Assembly (NCBI RefSeq): GCF_001949145.1
Contig: NW_019091368.1
Coordinates: forward strand, 2,272,840-2,336,839
Source: Acanthaster planci
Taxonomy: Eukaryota > Echinodermata > Asteroidea > Valvatida > Acanthasteridae
Direction of reading: 5' to 3'
Length of the DNA: 64,000 nucleotides
This document shows positions 1 through 12,535 of the stretch, piece by piece (within the stretch, counting starts at the first letter, position 1; every line of letters starts with the position of its first letter). Below the pieces are notes generated by a model that was given only the letters and a program-made list of their open reading frames with translations, made no database searches and was not told the origin of the DNA. Both the position numbers and the translations under genes were made by a program.

Positions 1-3000
1 CTAAAATATTGCTCTTGGATTGTTTTCCTTGCAGAAGTCGGGAAACGGGAAGTAGTCCTCAAAGGGCCTAGGTGTTCAGATAAATTGCAAAATATACATT
101 CCTTTTCTTTCTTAGAGTCAGGGAAGACGTGTAGTGGGCCGGGAACCCCATGAAACGTCAGAGGAGTCATTTGTGGAAGCCAGTAACTGCGATTCCTTGA
201 GAATTTCGGGAGTCTATGCGCCAGAACGCTTGGCCAACACCGTTTAACTTGCTTGTGAAATACCCTCACCACTTTTCTACATTTTACTAGTCACAGAACC
301 CTCGGGGAGAAGACGTCCCTTTTTGAACATAAATCGAATAATGCCAAAATGTACCTATTAAATCTCCCCCGAAAGTTTTCTTCTTAACTCTACAAACTGG
401 CCATTTCATAAGTTAGTTCCCTAGTTACTCTGCTTGGAAACGGCACAGAGCAGCCAAATAACATCGCCTTTTATAGAGTGACCGTAAATTCGTAAGAATT
501 CCTCTAAAGACGTTTTTCAAAATGTAGCTTTAAAGTTATTTTTTTAATGTGATTTTTTAAATTAATGCGTTGCTTTTCTCCCTCAACAAACTGCTCCAAA
601 TGGATAGATTTTGCATCTACAATGGACTCGTAACTACCAAAGCAGGATTTGACGAAATTAACAGTTATCAAGCCTTGCCAGAACTTTTTACAAGAAGGGT
701 CCTATCCAGCGCACCTGTGTTATTTTACTGAGAGCGTCTAAAATTGCGGGATCGGGGACAGGCACTCTCGCAGTTGATGGTCGGATTCGCGTAGATTTTC
801 GGCCCCGTGCAACGACACTACCAAAGATGCAAATTAAAGTAAACAAGTACGTTTGCAGGATCTACCCAGCTTCGTACATGTCGAATACTATCTAAATAAC
901 AGGTTTTAAATCTACAAAAAGCAGGGGTTTTTTTTTTGTTTTTTTTTATAGCTTTCCGCGGCTTGGGGACAGTCCCAGGCAAGTTTGAGCCTGGGCGTGA
1001 TACCTCCGCAGTCATGATTTATTAAGAATCATTGAGCTAGCCAAACCACTGAGTAATAAAAAGGAACCCATGTTGCATCAGGTAGATTCACTCTCATAGG
1101 CTGAAGACTGAAAGACACCCATGCGCTGGTAATTTCTGATTGCCTTTTCGACTTGGCTACAAAGTGTCGACTCACCGGGACTTCTACATCCAGGCGAGGG
1201 ACAGATGCACATTTGAAGGAGGGTGGCTCGTCATCGCCGTCGACAACGATGTCGAGCAGGACAGTGGGTCAGTGACTTCTATGGCATACCGCCTGTAATG
1301 CTTAGTACTGGGTTGGGCAAGTTGTAAGGATCGATACGATGGGCGCGTTCGTGATTCGCCTCCAAGAGTTTGCAACGCGGTGCGCCCACTCACAATGCGC
1401 GACATCTGTCGACCCAATGCGCGTTTGGGAAGGGTCGACAGATTTCGCGCACCGTGATCGGTCAACGCGATCTAAGAAAATCTAAGAAAGATCTTAGAAT
1501 ATCTAAGAAAAATGTTAAGAAAATCGCCTATCTTGGTCTAGCTGGAGGACTCACATAACTCACTACAGGCCAGCCCGTTGGAAAAACGTCCGACATACCC
1601 TGCCTTTTAGAAATTCGTCCAGGGACAAATTTACCGATAACTTCGCATGATCTAAACGCGTAATTTTGGTATCTGTATTAAACTGTTATTGTCACCAACT
1701 GACATGTCAACAATTTTTAAAAGCATCATAACTTTAAATGTTTGCCGTTAGGGCGGCTCCGCAGATGACGTGCAGCTGCTCCCAGCTCTCTCCAACCACA
1801 TTATGTTTGTGAAGCATTTAAATCCCAAAATCCACGGTACTTTGACATCAGCGAGGTAACATACACGTATAGTTCAAATAATTAGCAAAGCTTCCAACCG
1901 CAACCCAACTTGGACGAATGGAAACCTACTGGGGTTCAAATCTGACAAATCTGACATAGAGTGTTTGGTATGGTCAAAAAGCAAATTAGCTTAATTTTTA
2001 AATTGATTCGTGTCCAGAATTGAAGGTCATTCTTGACCTAGTTCATTTCCAATATTATATTTTAGATATAGTCTCTCTATTTGTAGTTTCAGTTCTCTGA
2101 AGCGAGGCTTCATGTAATTTCCCACCCCAAAAATAAAAATCCATTGAAAAGTAATTGATATACAAGTATATATTTCTGCAAATTGTGTTTTATTTCCATT
2201 GCATGATTGTATCAAATGAATGAAAATTCATTAGAAAGTCATTAATATATTAGTTCTGATACAAATTTCCATTCATGGTGCATAAAATACACTCTTGCAT
2301 TCTCAAAAGCATAAAAACGGAGCAAAATGTTCAAATCAGCAAATTTTGTGCGCAAGAAGGAACGTGACAGATCAAGATTTATTTTAAGCTGCAAGCTTTC
2401 AGTCAACTGGGAAACTTTGAAAACCAAAGCATGCAGTTAATTCATACTTTTAAAAAATTGTGACAAAATATCAAGGCTCACTTGTTGAACATGAAGGCAG
2501 CATTTTTCAAGATAAATTTGTGCTTTGATCACTTCAAAGATACTACACCAATAACTGGGTATTGTATGAATAGCCAACTACAACTACTTTTGCCATTCAA
2601 ATCTTCCACTCAACCTTAGAAAAACATGTTTTCTTTTAAATATGACTTCAAAGTTACGAGCAGAGGAAGGCTAGCCCTTTTACTGGTTCTTATGCGAAAC
2701 GCCAAATTTCAAACATTTGATGTGCCAAAAGGCAAATTCAGAGCCAGCTTTTCAGATGGCCTTTTTTTGGGGGGGAGGGGTTGAATGCAAACAAATTTGG
2801 AATATCTTTGTACATTTTAATGGCCTACGAAGGGCACGGCCACATTCTGCAGCTTTTTACACACTTTTGGAAAGAGGAGGATGAAAAGTTCTCACCCAGT
2901 GCTAAATTACCCTTGTTTGGAAATTTGCCAAGTATTGGCTAGTTAAAAGTTACTAGCTCAAAAAAGTCATGCCATGCATCGTACGTGCCTGGTACTCAAC

Positions 3001-4141
3001 TAGTCTCTGCTTTGCAAGCATTGCCGCTTGGCAGTGCTGTGAAATTGGAGGGGGGGGGCAGTCCCAATTGGAATTTGTTGTGGGTGGCGGCCAAAAGTGT
3101 TAGATTTTTCTCAAACAACCCTTTTTGAACTATCTTTACGGTGCTTTTCACATGCTTTTGGAAGGAAGGAAAAGAAGAAAGACCCCCAAAATTGCCTTTC
3201 TCTTATTTAACAAAATAATTGTACTCTTTTTCTTTTACGGAAGAGGGCCATGGCATCCATTGCCTCCCCCCCATAAAAAATGATCCGCCATCAATGTTAC
3301 ATTTTAATGATGTCAATGGTTTTCACAGACTGCACTTCAAATACCAAGGAAACATTTCTAACCGGGGCACTTTTCCAATACTCAGCTTTGTCTCTAAAAG
3401 CAATCCCCGAATGGAGGCCAACAGTGTTTTTCAATTAAATAGAAATAGACTGTACCTCGATATTTGGCTCTGTGGCATGTTGTACAATGTTTTGTAGGCA
3501 CCACTAGACAAATTATTGAGCCAAAACAATTCATAGTCAGGGGGTTCAAACGAGGCAAAGCCTGAGGCAGAGGACAAAGCGTAGTGTTGAAAAAAAAACC
3601 TATGAAAGCAAGTCTTGCTAAACGCAGACTGGAGCCTGAGTAGACATGTGGCAGTAGCATAACGCAGTACCTTACACAGGCAGATAGAGTTTTTACAGTG
3701 GCAAATCCACGACTGACTTACTTTAGACCTTCTTGCAGGAAGCTACAAACTTTACTGTTTTGAAAGAAAGCAGCGTTTATAATGGTATACATAAAAAATG
3801 CCACTCTAAAATTTGGTAATAATTTGAAAATAAACAAAACTGTCACTTTTATATGAGTTGGTCTTGGGTACCTCAGCATTTAGTGGGTTCCTCAAAGTAG
3901 TAAAGAAAGTGTCTTGTCAATATTGCATTATGTGTATTGATGATAAAAATCTCGAGAAACATCAAGTAAAGAAGTAAGTTTAAATGCTAGCACCAACGAA
4001 CAGTATTGTTAAAAGCAACAAGGCATTTCAACTATCAAAGAATCTTTTGAAAGACTGAAAACGAAAAAAGAATTATAGAGGAAAAAAAGACTTTTGAACC
4101 CAGCTCAACCACTTCCACCAAAAAAACCTCATCGGGGAATT
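1..4141. other. Gene-poor flank downstream of ALG12
   Basis: I find no exon supported by splice sites and protein similarity. The reading frames here are short and lack a coding pattern. The stretch contains an inverted repeat near 1396-1451, G-run repeat fragments around 2768-2800 and 3048-3060, and AT-rich sequence. The part just below 4141 should hold the ALG12 3' UTR, but I see no unambiguous poly(A) signal that fixes its end. Confidence 0.5.
1396..1451. repeat. Inverted repeat, 20-bp arms
   Basis: Positions 1396-1415 and 1432-1451 are reverse complements at 19 of 20 positions, around a 16-nt loop. The core arm is ATCTGTCGACCC. The local sequence is unusually rich in CpG and GCGC for this window. 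No terminal repeats or target duplication were recognised, so the class is unknown. Confidence 0.7.
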
Positions 4142-7100
4142 TCACCTTGGACTTCTCTTTTCCAAGACGTAGATCTTGGGCTCCATCTTGATGTAAGGGC
4201 TCTCCCGCAAGCTAATGCCAGAGAAGCCCTGTACGACAGCCACGATGTTGTGGGTGGAGCGATAGGGCCTGACGGCACTGCTGACGTCCGGCCGGGATGA
4301 GGCACCAACGCAGAGGTGGGTGAAGGCCATTACGTCCGGCCCCCCAGGTGGCAAGTTTTCAGTCTTGTTGTATCTGAAGGTGCGATAACTACTTTTTCTT
4401 ACACCGGGGTAATAATGCAGGGGGTGGGCTTGTGGTGGGTGAGGGGGGGAATTCAGAGAGGGGCCCAAAAGTGTTAAGGACTTCTTTCAGTACACTTTAT
4501 GGGCTTTCGAGGGTGTAAAACTAAATTTAGGGGCTCTGCACGTGCTTGGAGGAAGGGAAATTAAATAGTCTAAAAAGCCTCTTAGAGTATTTTGGCAGAA
4601 AAAAAGACTGCCTGCTTTGAGGGGCCAAGGGGTATATAGGCCCATTTTTTTGGGTTGTGCACTGGCAGTCTTTGAAAGTTCCTCAGTGATTTAGTTTACA
4701 TGACTTTATTTGAGATCATTTTCCGAAACCATCAGCAAAGACCATGTGTTAATAATACACAAGTTTAATATTTTCCCTCTAAAAATGCATATATAACCCA
4801 TCAAAAGAGTGACTAAAACTTGCAAAATACTCAGAATTCAACTTGTTGATAAGACTTTTTTTTTTCAATGTGAAGGATCAGTTACTGCCGATGACAACTG
4901 GAAGTGATGGCAGGCAGTCACTTACATCCAATGTCTGTTGACTTGAGTGAACCTGGTTACACCAGTCTGGGCTGTTGCAACATCAATGTGGACGTGAACA
5001 TGAGCTGCCATATGAACAAGGATCAAAATTTCTTCAATTAGAATCTTCCGATAACATACCACAATCCCGACAAGAACTCCTCAAAGGCACTAAAACACTC
5101 TTGTTGAGTCTGTGCAATTTCACGAAGCATGAACTTTGCCTCCGAGACAAAAATCTCAACACGAGCTCTCCAGCAGGATGTGAACCAGTTTCGCCGGTGG
5201 GAGAAGGCAGAGACAACCTGAAAACCCATTTGTAACATAAGCAGTGGCATAACAGGAGGGGTGAAATTTTGGGGAGGGGGGCACCCAGGGGGCACACAAT
5301 TTTGTCCAAGGGGACGCCAAAAGAAAATGAACTGCAGCTTGTATAAAGGTTGTGTGATTTCAAGAGGGGAGAGGACACTGACATGGGGGGGGAGGTAGGC
5401 ACACCCTCTTCTCTCCTAATTATGCCACTGGGCACACCTGACCAAAGATTGTATAGCGCCAAAGGCGCAAGATGGATAACCCTGCCCCAAAATGTAATTA
5501 TCATGGGCGCCATTTGAGCAAGCGAATTCGCCTGCGCAGTTTACGGTAATGCTTGGGTGCAGGCTCACCAGGTGCACGTGCCTGCTGTGGCACCTGCGCC
5601 TGTGCATTAATGTGCATTGCGCACGCGTATCGCTTGCTCAAATGGCGCCCATGTGATTACAACGTTTTACGTGTATTCACGGTGAAGTTTCCGATCTTGC
5701 GCTGCTTCGCAGCGCTATACGATCTTTACGCCTGACCAAGCAACCTGGACATAGTGGATGACAAATACTTGCTGATCAAATTTGACTTCATCAGAGTTCA
5801 GCCCGCCCAAACCCCTCATACCTGTATCTTGAGGTACTGCATCATGAAGCTTGGTGAGTGCGACCCCACCGGGGTAATTGTGATGGGAAACCACCAAGAA
5901 GGCTAGGGTGGCTGCCATATTGACCAGGAAATGTCCTATGACCCCTACGGCCAGTAGCTTCATGAACACTGACTTGCTGAAATGCCTAAATCTAAAAGAA
6001 ACAAAGAGAAAAGGGAAAAGAAAGAGACCAAGAACTTGAATTTACAAATTTAGGGAACACAGCTCTAAATAAAACAGTGGATAAATGAGTAAACCTGAAA
6101 TTAAATATTTATAGAGCATTCCTAACAGAAAGGCCTTTTCACTGAATGTGTAAGCAAAACACGTCTGTTTGCACACAGTGTCCAATGGTATTGTTTTGCT
6201 ATAGTTATAAAGAGGTAATTGGAGAAGCAGGTCACATAGAACAATGTGGGTCACATGCATATCATACTCAGAAAGTTCACAGTACGTATTTTATGCATCC
6301 TGAGTATAATATGCATATGACGCATGTCATTCTATGTGACTACCTTATAAAGATGACCAAATCAATTGACTTGAGCAGGACACGTTTTCAAAACGCACTC
6401 TGAAGAAACCTCAAAGAGAAATTATGTACTTACATCATTATCCAGGTGAACTGAAGTAAGATTTGAACCTTTGAACCACAGGTGTTCCTGCAGGTTGCAG
6501 GTTCATAGCCTGCTCCAATAAATCACTTTGGTAATCTTCATAATTACTACGGCAAATTCAACTTGGCAGTTTTACTTTTTAAAAGAGACGCAATTTCAGC
6601 CTCCAATTTTCTGTGCCAAAGTCACTGATTTGTGGGTGATGTGGAAACAGCAAAAGAGAACAAGATTCTTCTTTTAAACATGATATATCCACAAGTCAGA
6701 CCAAGTCCAAATTACCTATCTGTGGCTGAGAACAATACATGTACCTATGGAAGCCATTAGTTAGTGACTCCTTGAATTTCCTGCCCACCTGTGTGTTTTA
6801 TCAAGCATCAGCCATGTCATTCAGACATAGCCCCCAATTCAAAAGAACTACAGAGTGCGAGCCATTTACTCACATATAAGATATTGCAACTGCCGCAGCG
6901 GTATTTAGCATGGGGAACACGTAGATGATGAATCGTAATTCTTTGTGCGGCAGAAACGAGTACAGGAAAACGAAACCCATCGGTGGTAAGAGAAAGCGCC
7001 AGACCCGCCGGTCCACGAAGCAGCCAACGGGAACCAACATGAGACTCGCAGCCATGGCCCTGGGTATTGCCGAGTAGAAGTACCACATGAAAGGAGATGT

Positions 7101-10100
7101 CTGATTGGTCGAATCAAGGATTAAAAACAGGCACTGAAATAATTTTTTTTTCTTTGACTGTGATCTAGAGTTGAAGAAATTCTAAAAATATTTTACGAAC
7201 TTAACAAGCACAGTTGCTCAGAAATCAACACACCAGTGAAGGGAAGGAAAGTTGTAAATCCTGCCAGCAAGCTAAGAACCCACTGTGGGATAATCAAAAA
7301 AGCAACTGCTGTGCTTATGCACGACTATTTGGTTTTATTAGTAAGATAAGGTGACCTATGACCTCCGTTTCCAAGGATACACCCCAGTTGCTGCTCTTGT
7401 TGAGTACAGTGTTGTACCACAACACTGCGCCTTCGGGCCATAACCAATACTGCCAGAAGAAGGAATCTGTCAGCACGGTTGCACCTGTAGGGATAGGATG
7501 CCATTTCAAGCCATATCTCTGTAATTTTCAGAGCCATTTTAACCAAGACATGAAAGTCAAATCCCAAACAACTGGAATTCCCTATTCTGTCTGTATACAC
7601 TAATAATCAGAGAGATTTGCACAGAAAAAGACCGTCAAGGTAAACAAGTGGGAAGGTACGTAAACATCTCCAATGCAAACATTACCCTAAAAGGGTCAGG
7701 TGTTTTAAGTTGAACCTGCTCACAGATAGGGCAGGGGAAATCCTGCACCAAAAGATATCAGCTGTCCAGTGAACAATCCTTTTTTTTTTAACTTAGCATG
7801 CATGGAAAGACATCCACTTGAAGCTATGGTCGTTCACGCTTCCACTGGTGTCAGTCTGTGCCCTAAACGTGCCAGTCAGTGTGCAAGCGTGCAGCCAACC
7901 TCTTTGGAAAAAAAGTTGGCATTTTCCGAGTACAGCATGTCTGCTTTCCATAACACTGGTGTCAAAATGACCACATATACGGCTTGACATATGGAAAATG
8001 CACGGTGACGAAATAGGGAAAAATACGGTGAAGGGGAGGAGGGAGGAGAAAGATAGAGGAGGGGTCATTCTGCTCTTCCCCGAAGCTCTGTTAGGGCTGA
8101 AAGGATTGGCTGCCACAGATATCAGTGCAACTGGGCACTGGGGAGAACAAAGGTAAGGTGAATGAAGACTCACCCAGGCTCAGGACACCACCAACAGTCC
8201 CCCAACCTAAGAGCGACACCAGGCCCAGCCGGCGAGACAGCAGCTCCTCTAGCAGCATCAGGCCCAGCAGCAGGCAGAGCTCGAAGCGGAAGGCCAAGAT
8301 GGCGAAAGCCGAGAGCAGGATGAAGTCGCGGTGATCCCGCTGCATCCAGGAGCTGATGGCCCGGAGAGCTGGAAAACACAAAAGATGCTGAACTTTGGGC
8401 CTGTTTGTTACTTGCGGATCCGAATCTCGCTCGGTGATCCGTCATTGGTTTACCAACATCAAAACCCACCTAAATGATGGAGCAAACCAGCGTCGGGATC
8501 ACTAATCAGGATCCAGATTCGTGTGAAATAAACAGGCCTTTGCCTACCTGCTTTGTGGATTCCTGCCATGTACCCTACAAGAGCCAGTCCCTCCACGATC
8601 TGGGCTATCCAATGCCAAATCATTTTGCAGCTCGGTATGCATGGAAAAACACTCACTGTAAATTCATCTGTGAGGTTTCAATTCAATCTGACATAGGTTT
8701 TACCTCAACGAAAAATTTAAAAAGGCATAAATATGCCATTCTGATGTAAAATTTTGCAGGAATGGCGGATGTACCTGTATCGTGAACATCACCCCCTAGT
8801 GTCATATGGTGTCAGCACCAACCCCTCTCCCAACTTTTCAAATTTCCATGGCCGGGCAAGTTATTTCCCCCCCACACATACACAATTCCCCATCCCCGAC
8901 CCCCCTAATTTCCGGCACAACTTTACGCCACTGGTCAGGTAGACATGTACCAATACATGCTTAACCTTGTGGGCCTTCTGACCACCTGTACAACTCAGTT
9001 CATATGTGGATTGTTTAATTTGGATGATCTTTCTCTGTAAAACCAATATCGCAAAGTGCTTGATATGAGGTTGCAGTCTCTCACCAATGGCTAGGGCAAA
9101 GACGTTGGGCAGGGGTCTTGTCATGTAGAACATGAAGTGAAACTGTGACAGCGTGATGAGGACGAGATACTTCGCCGTGCTGTGGCCAAACTTCCACGTC
9201 ACCTGCTCGCAAAAGTCCCGGAAGGAGTGTATGACCAGCAGGCCCAGACAAGCTCTGACTGAAATCAGAACAAAACAGAACAGAACAGAGGTAGTCGGAA
9301 CAAAGTATTTGGTTGAATCAAACTGTTTCGCATACCAATATCCTAATCTTCCCAGATCCTTCACAATCTATTTTGTTTTTGATGATTCCGAAGGACTGAG
9401 AAGGGTCAAGGAGGAATATACTCTTACAACTCGTAGGAAAAATGATGGCTCCTACTCCAATGAAATCTAATGGCCTTCTGTCCACACTACCCTGTTCTGA
9501 ACTACAATGAAGTCCAAAGTACATCCTGTGAAGGCTCATAGTCATGGATCCAAGGGGGAGGGGCCTATCCAGTGCATGCAACCCTAATTCGTAAACTCTG
9601 GTTTCCTTTCTTTGGGGGGAGGGTCGTGGCAAGTTTTTGTTTTCTGCGTTTTTCTGCTGTGAGCTGCCTTTTTATTCACCCCCAATCCAAAACTTTTACT
9701 GAGATGAACATACAGGTTTCCTGTTTGTATCTGTCCTCCTTCCCATCTTTTCACCAATGCTGAACCCTCCAAAAGCACAGGTTTCCACTCTCGCAGTTTA
9801 CTCAATGTAAATAAGGCAGGAAAAATGAGGTGGATGAACTTATCACACCATACATTCCTCAACGCAGCCTACAATCATCAAACAAGAGTCTTCTTGTGAC
9901 CCCAAGGACATATACGACTTACAGGAATAGGGCGTTTTCATTAGCTGCACCAGCCCTCTGGAATACTCTACCAATAGGTATTCGCACAGCTTCATCCTTA
10001 GACACATTTAAATTGCAACTAAAGACCTATTTGTTTTGAAATTTACTTTAATTAGGCACTGTCTTGATCCATATCTCTTTATCAACTTATTTGATTTCTA

Positions 10101-12018
10101 GGAATAGTGTCCCATATAAATGCATATTATTATTATAATTTAACATTAAGGCTGTCTTGTACAATTCATGACAAGTCATCCAGTCTTAAACCAAGTCATA
10201 ACTACTGAAATGGACTGTGACTTAAGTATTCCCCTGTCAATGCTCACCCAACTGCTGACTAGTCTTGTGACCAGACTTGTCAAAGGACTTCTGATGGATT
10301 CCACTACAATACTGAATCAAGGGTAGTGTATGCAACAGCAACTTTTTATAATTCACTATGCACTGACACTGAGACGTGTATTCAAACAAAAGCTATGAGT
10401 ACAATCTGTAGTTGTTCTCTCTTTTATGGGGCTTACCAATATACTGTGAGACAAATGTAGATGCCCCCAACATTGATGCTGCCGTTACAAATGGATACGA
10501 GAGAGCCGACACCACCACAGGTCCAAGGAAGGTCCTCGGAACCACCCCTGGGAACTCCAGATGGTCGTACTAAAACGATAAATGGAAAAAGTAGCCACAG
10601 TAACACTGTGTTTGTGTTGGACCTTTTTCTCGAAAACTGGGAAAGTCTTGGACAATGAAGGTACTAACAATTACCAACAGCAGAGTCTTACCACTTCAAC
10701 CCTTTGACTCAGTAAAACTTGATAGAAGAAGCTTGAAAAAACCTCAATAACCCCACCCTAGTGTCTGAACAGTCATGAAGGTGCTCTATAATTCAATCCA
10801 TTTCACTTGCTTGACTGTATACACAAGCTAGTTACCAGCAGTCCGATTCCCAACAAAGTCTGCTATACAGAAATCAAAATTCCACACGACACTACACAAT
10901 CGTTGTGCAAAACCAACCGGAACCCGACCCGAACCGGTCTTCGACTTTATCTATCCCTTTGTGTTTGTAACAGAGATGTTCTGTGTTATCATGTGAATTA
11001 CTTTGACCGCACTTACTGCACTGATGTTAGAGCGGTGGTAGAGGATGTCGTGCATCGCCTGCACGTTGAAACTCTCCTCCACTTTTGTGAATGGACAGAC
11101 GTACAGGTGGATCATGGGAATGACCAGCAACAGGAGGGAGAGAAGGGGTCCAATACTTCCATCCTGCAAAAAAAAATTAATTAATTTTTAAAAAGATAAA
11201 TAGATCCAAAGTAAACTGTTTCAACTCCATCAATGAAGTTACTTAACAGTCAACGTAAAAAATTAAGAATTGAAAAGGCACTTTGTAACGTCAACCATTA
11301 ATAACCTAGGGGCCAGTTACCCCCAGAACCATGGGGTCCGACGTCGTGGTAGCGGGGCGGATGTCGGACCCCACAGTTCTGGGAGTGGGGGCCAGTAACT
11401 TCCCTGGCAATTTTAGTGATTGGAAACTCCCTTACGCCTTCAAAATCCCCCCACTGCCTGGGCCCACTAGCACTTGCTATGTACATGACATGTCAAGGCA
11501 CAACAAGTGCCCTACAAATCAAAGCCTGGGCGCTGCCTTCCAAGCAGATTGTAATTAACACAAATCAGTAACTCATCTCAAGTCTTGTTCTGCTTTCACA
11601 GCCATATCCTTCTGTGAAAACGGTTACAAGTTGCAATTTGGTTTGGGCATTGCCGGAAGTAAAAATTTGTCCAGACTTGAAGCCAAATCAAAGATAAATT
11701 GAAGTTTCAGCTGCTAAAGGGAATGCTACACAAGATGCGGTTCACAAGTCAGTGACTCAGATTTCCAAATTTGATTGTCAACTCGCTCACACACTGAGAA
11801 TCAAGTTGACACAACTCACTTTCTTGAAATGACTCATCTTGACTTAAACGCCAAGTGAGGGCCGCAGCTAACACACTGTAAGGGTTTTCTAACATCCAAC
11901 TCTATCTGACAAGATAACCCACCTCAAAGACATCTTCTTTGTCCAGGCTTGAACTGAGGAAGCCCCCGCGATCATCGGACCAGGACACACGCTTCTTCTT
12001 TTTCTTCATCTCCGCCAT
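4142..12018 (-). CDS. ALG12: ALG12, dolichyl-P-Man:Man7GlcNAc2-PP-dolichol alpha-1,6-mannosyltransferase
   Basis: A GT22-family ER membrane enzyme that adds the eighth mannose to the lipid-linked N-glycan precursor, using dolichol-phosphate-mannose. Coding exons on the minus strand: 11923-12018, 11017-11163, 10437-10569, 9085-9258, 8174-8368, 7381-7484, 6874-7100, 5822-5991, 4926-5004 and 4142-4373. All have GT-AG borders and matching phase, and total 1557 nt (518 aa; human about 488). Family landmarks are visible: [11 protein letters not shown] near residues 55-65, [11 protein letters not shown] at the end of exon 4, [20 protein letters not shown] in exon 6, [15 protein letters not shown] from residue 334, [11 protein letters not shown] in exon 8 and [12 protein letters not shown] in exon 9. 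Many hydrophobic segments fit a polytopic ER protein. The start at 12018 has a good Kozak context (purine at -3, G at +4) and begins [10 protein letters not shown]; the frame stays open upstream to 12204, so a longer N terminus is possible. The catalytic and lumenal motifs are intact. Confidence 0.95.
5242..5430. mobile_element. Short non-autonomous DNA element, CAGTGGCATAA termini
   Basis: In an ALG12 intron. The left end reads CAGTGGCATAACAGGAGG. The right end is its imperfect reverse complement and finishes in TTATGCCACTG. The 189-bp interior is G-rich and non-coding. A related right end, TTTACGCCACTG, occurs at about 8925-8936. No clear target duplication was seen. Confidence 0.6.
9830..10140 (+). 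mobile_element. LINE 3' fragment (reverse transcriptase C terminus and tail)
   Basis: In an ALG12 intron. Positions 9830-10036 translate to a frame with [19 protein letters not shown], then [15 protein letters not shown] and a stop. This is the usual C-terminal signature of CR1/L2/RTE-like non-LTR retrotransposon ORF2. It is followed by an AT-rich tail with an ATTATTATTATA run near 10127-10138. The element is 5'-truncated and lacks the catalytic reverse transcriptase core, so it is a dead copy. Confidence 0.7.
10146..10316. mobile_element. Short DNA element rich in AAGTCA/TGACTT palindromes (copy 1)
   Basis: Contains ACAAGTCAT, CCAAGTCATAA and GTGACTT motifs, followed by ACTTGTCAAAGGACTTCTG and an end reading CACTACAATACTG. 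A copy at 59932-60128 has the same order, ending near ACTGTAACGCTG. Non-coding, so probably a non-autonomous element; its superfamily was not determined. Confidence 0.45.
11309..11395. repeat. GC-rich palindromic element (hairpin)
   Basis: Positions 11322-11342 and 11363-11383 form a 21-bp stem with two mismatches around a 20-nt loop; outside the stem GGGGCCAGT is repeated. The right arm sequence recurs at 55912-55929, so this is a dispersed family. It lies in the first ALG12 intron. Confidence 0.65.
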
Positions 12019-12535
12019 GGCCACTGACTTCGGAGCTGGAGTACTGCTTGGAGCAGTCTCGGCGTGGCCGACATGTCGCTTCATTCCCCAGCGGAGAAAA
12101 ATGACCAGAACTGCTTGAAGTTTTGCCTTCCTCAAAAATCCTGCAAATGAGGTTCTCCAAACTGACTGATGGATTTGAGTCACACGAATCACAGTCACCG
12201 CCACAAGGTCCGTCCGTACCGTATGCGCAAACTGACGGTCCCATGTGTATAATTTTTATCACCTCAGCGGCGACTGGATTGGCCACGATTCTAATTTGTT
12301 TGCATGGTGAACCAATCGAATGCTGTTTTATACAGACGAGACAGGTCTGATTATTCACACAGTCATTTAATAACCTCTGACATCCATATGTTTGGTCTGC
12401 GTTCGCAAATTATGTACTGACTAGACGTAGCAGCTAAAGATAAGTAGTCATATTCGCCGAGAAGCCAAGAAAAAATGTAAATTTTCCTCTCCTGTCAGAC
12501 TTCCCTCAGGCAGAAAGTTCTAAGGTATTATAAGC
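12019..12535. promoter_or_regulatory. Probable bidirectional promoter of ALG12 and CCDC51
   Basis: The two start codons face away from each other across 517 bp. The interval holds two CCAAT boxes, CCAAT at 12312-12316 and the inverted form ATTGG at 12278-12282. A TATGCGCA stretch at about 12232-12239 resembles an NRF-1 half site. I see no TATA box placed for either gene. It also contains both 5' UTRs. Shared regulation is inferred from layout only. Confidence 0.6.

Noticed and set aside
8459-8656. Minus-strand frame in an ALG12 intron that could be an extra exon
   Set aside because: The exons at 9085-9258 and 8174-8368 join directly in phase and align without a gap to the family pattern, so no exon is needed there.
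12123-12350. Plus-strand frame between ALG12 and CCDC51
   Set aside because: It overlaps the shared promoter and 5' UTRs and has no domain or splice support.
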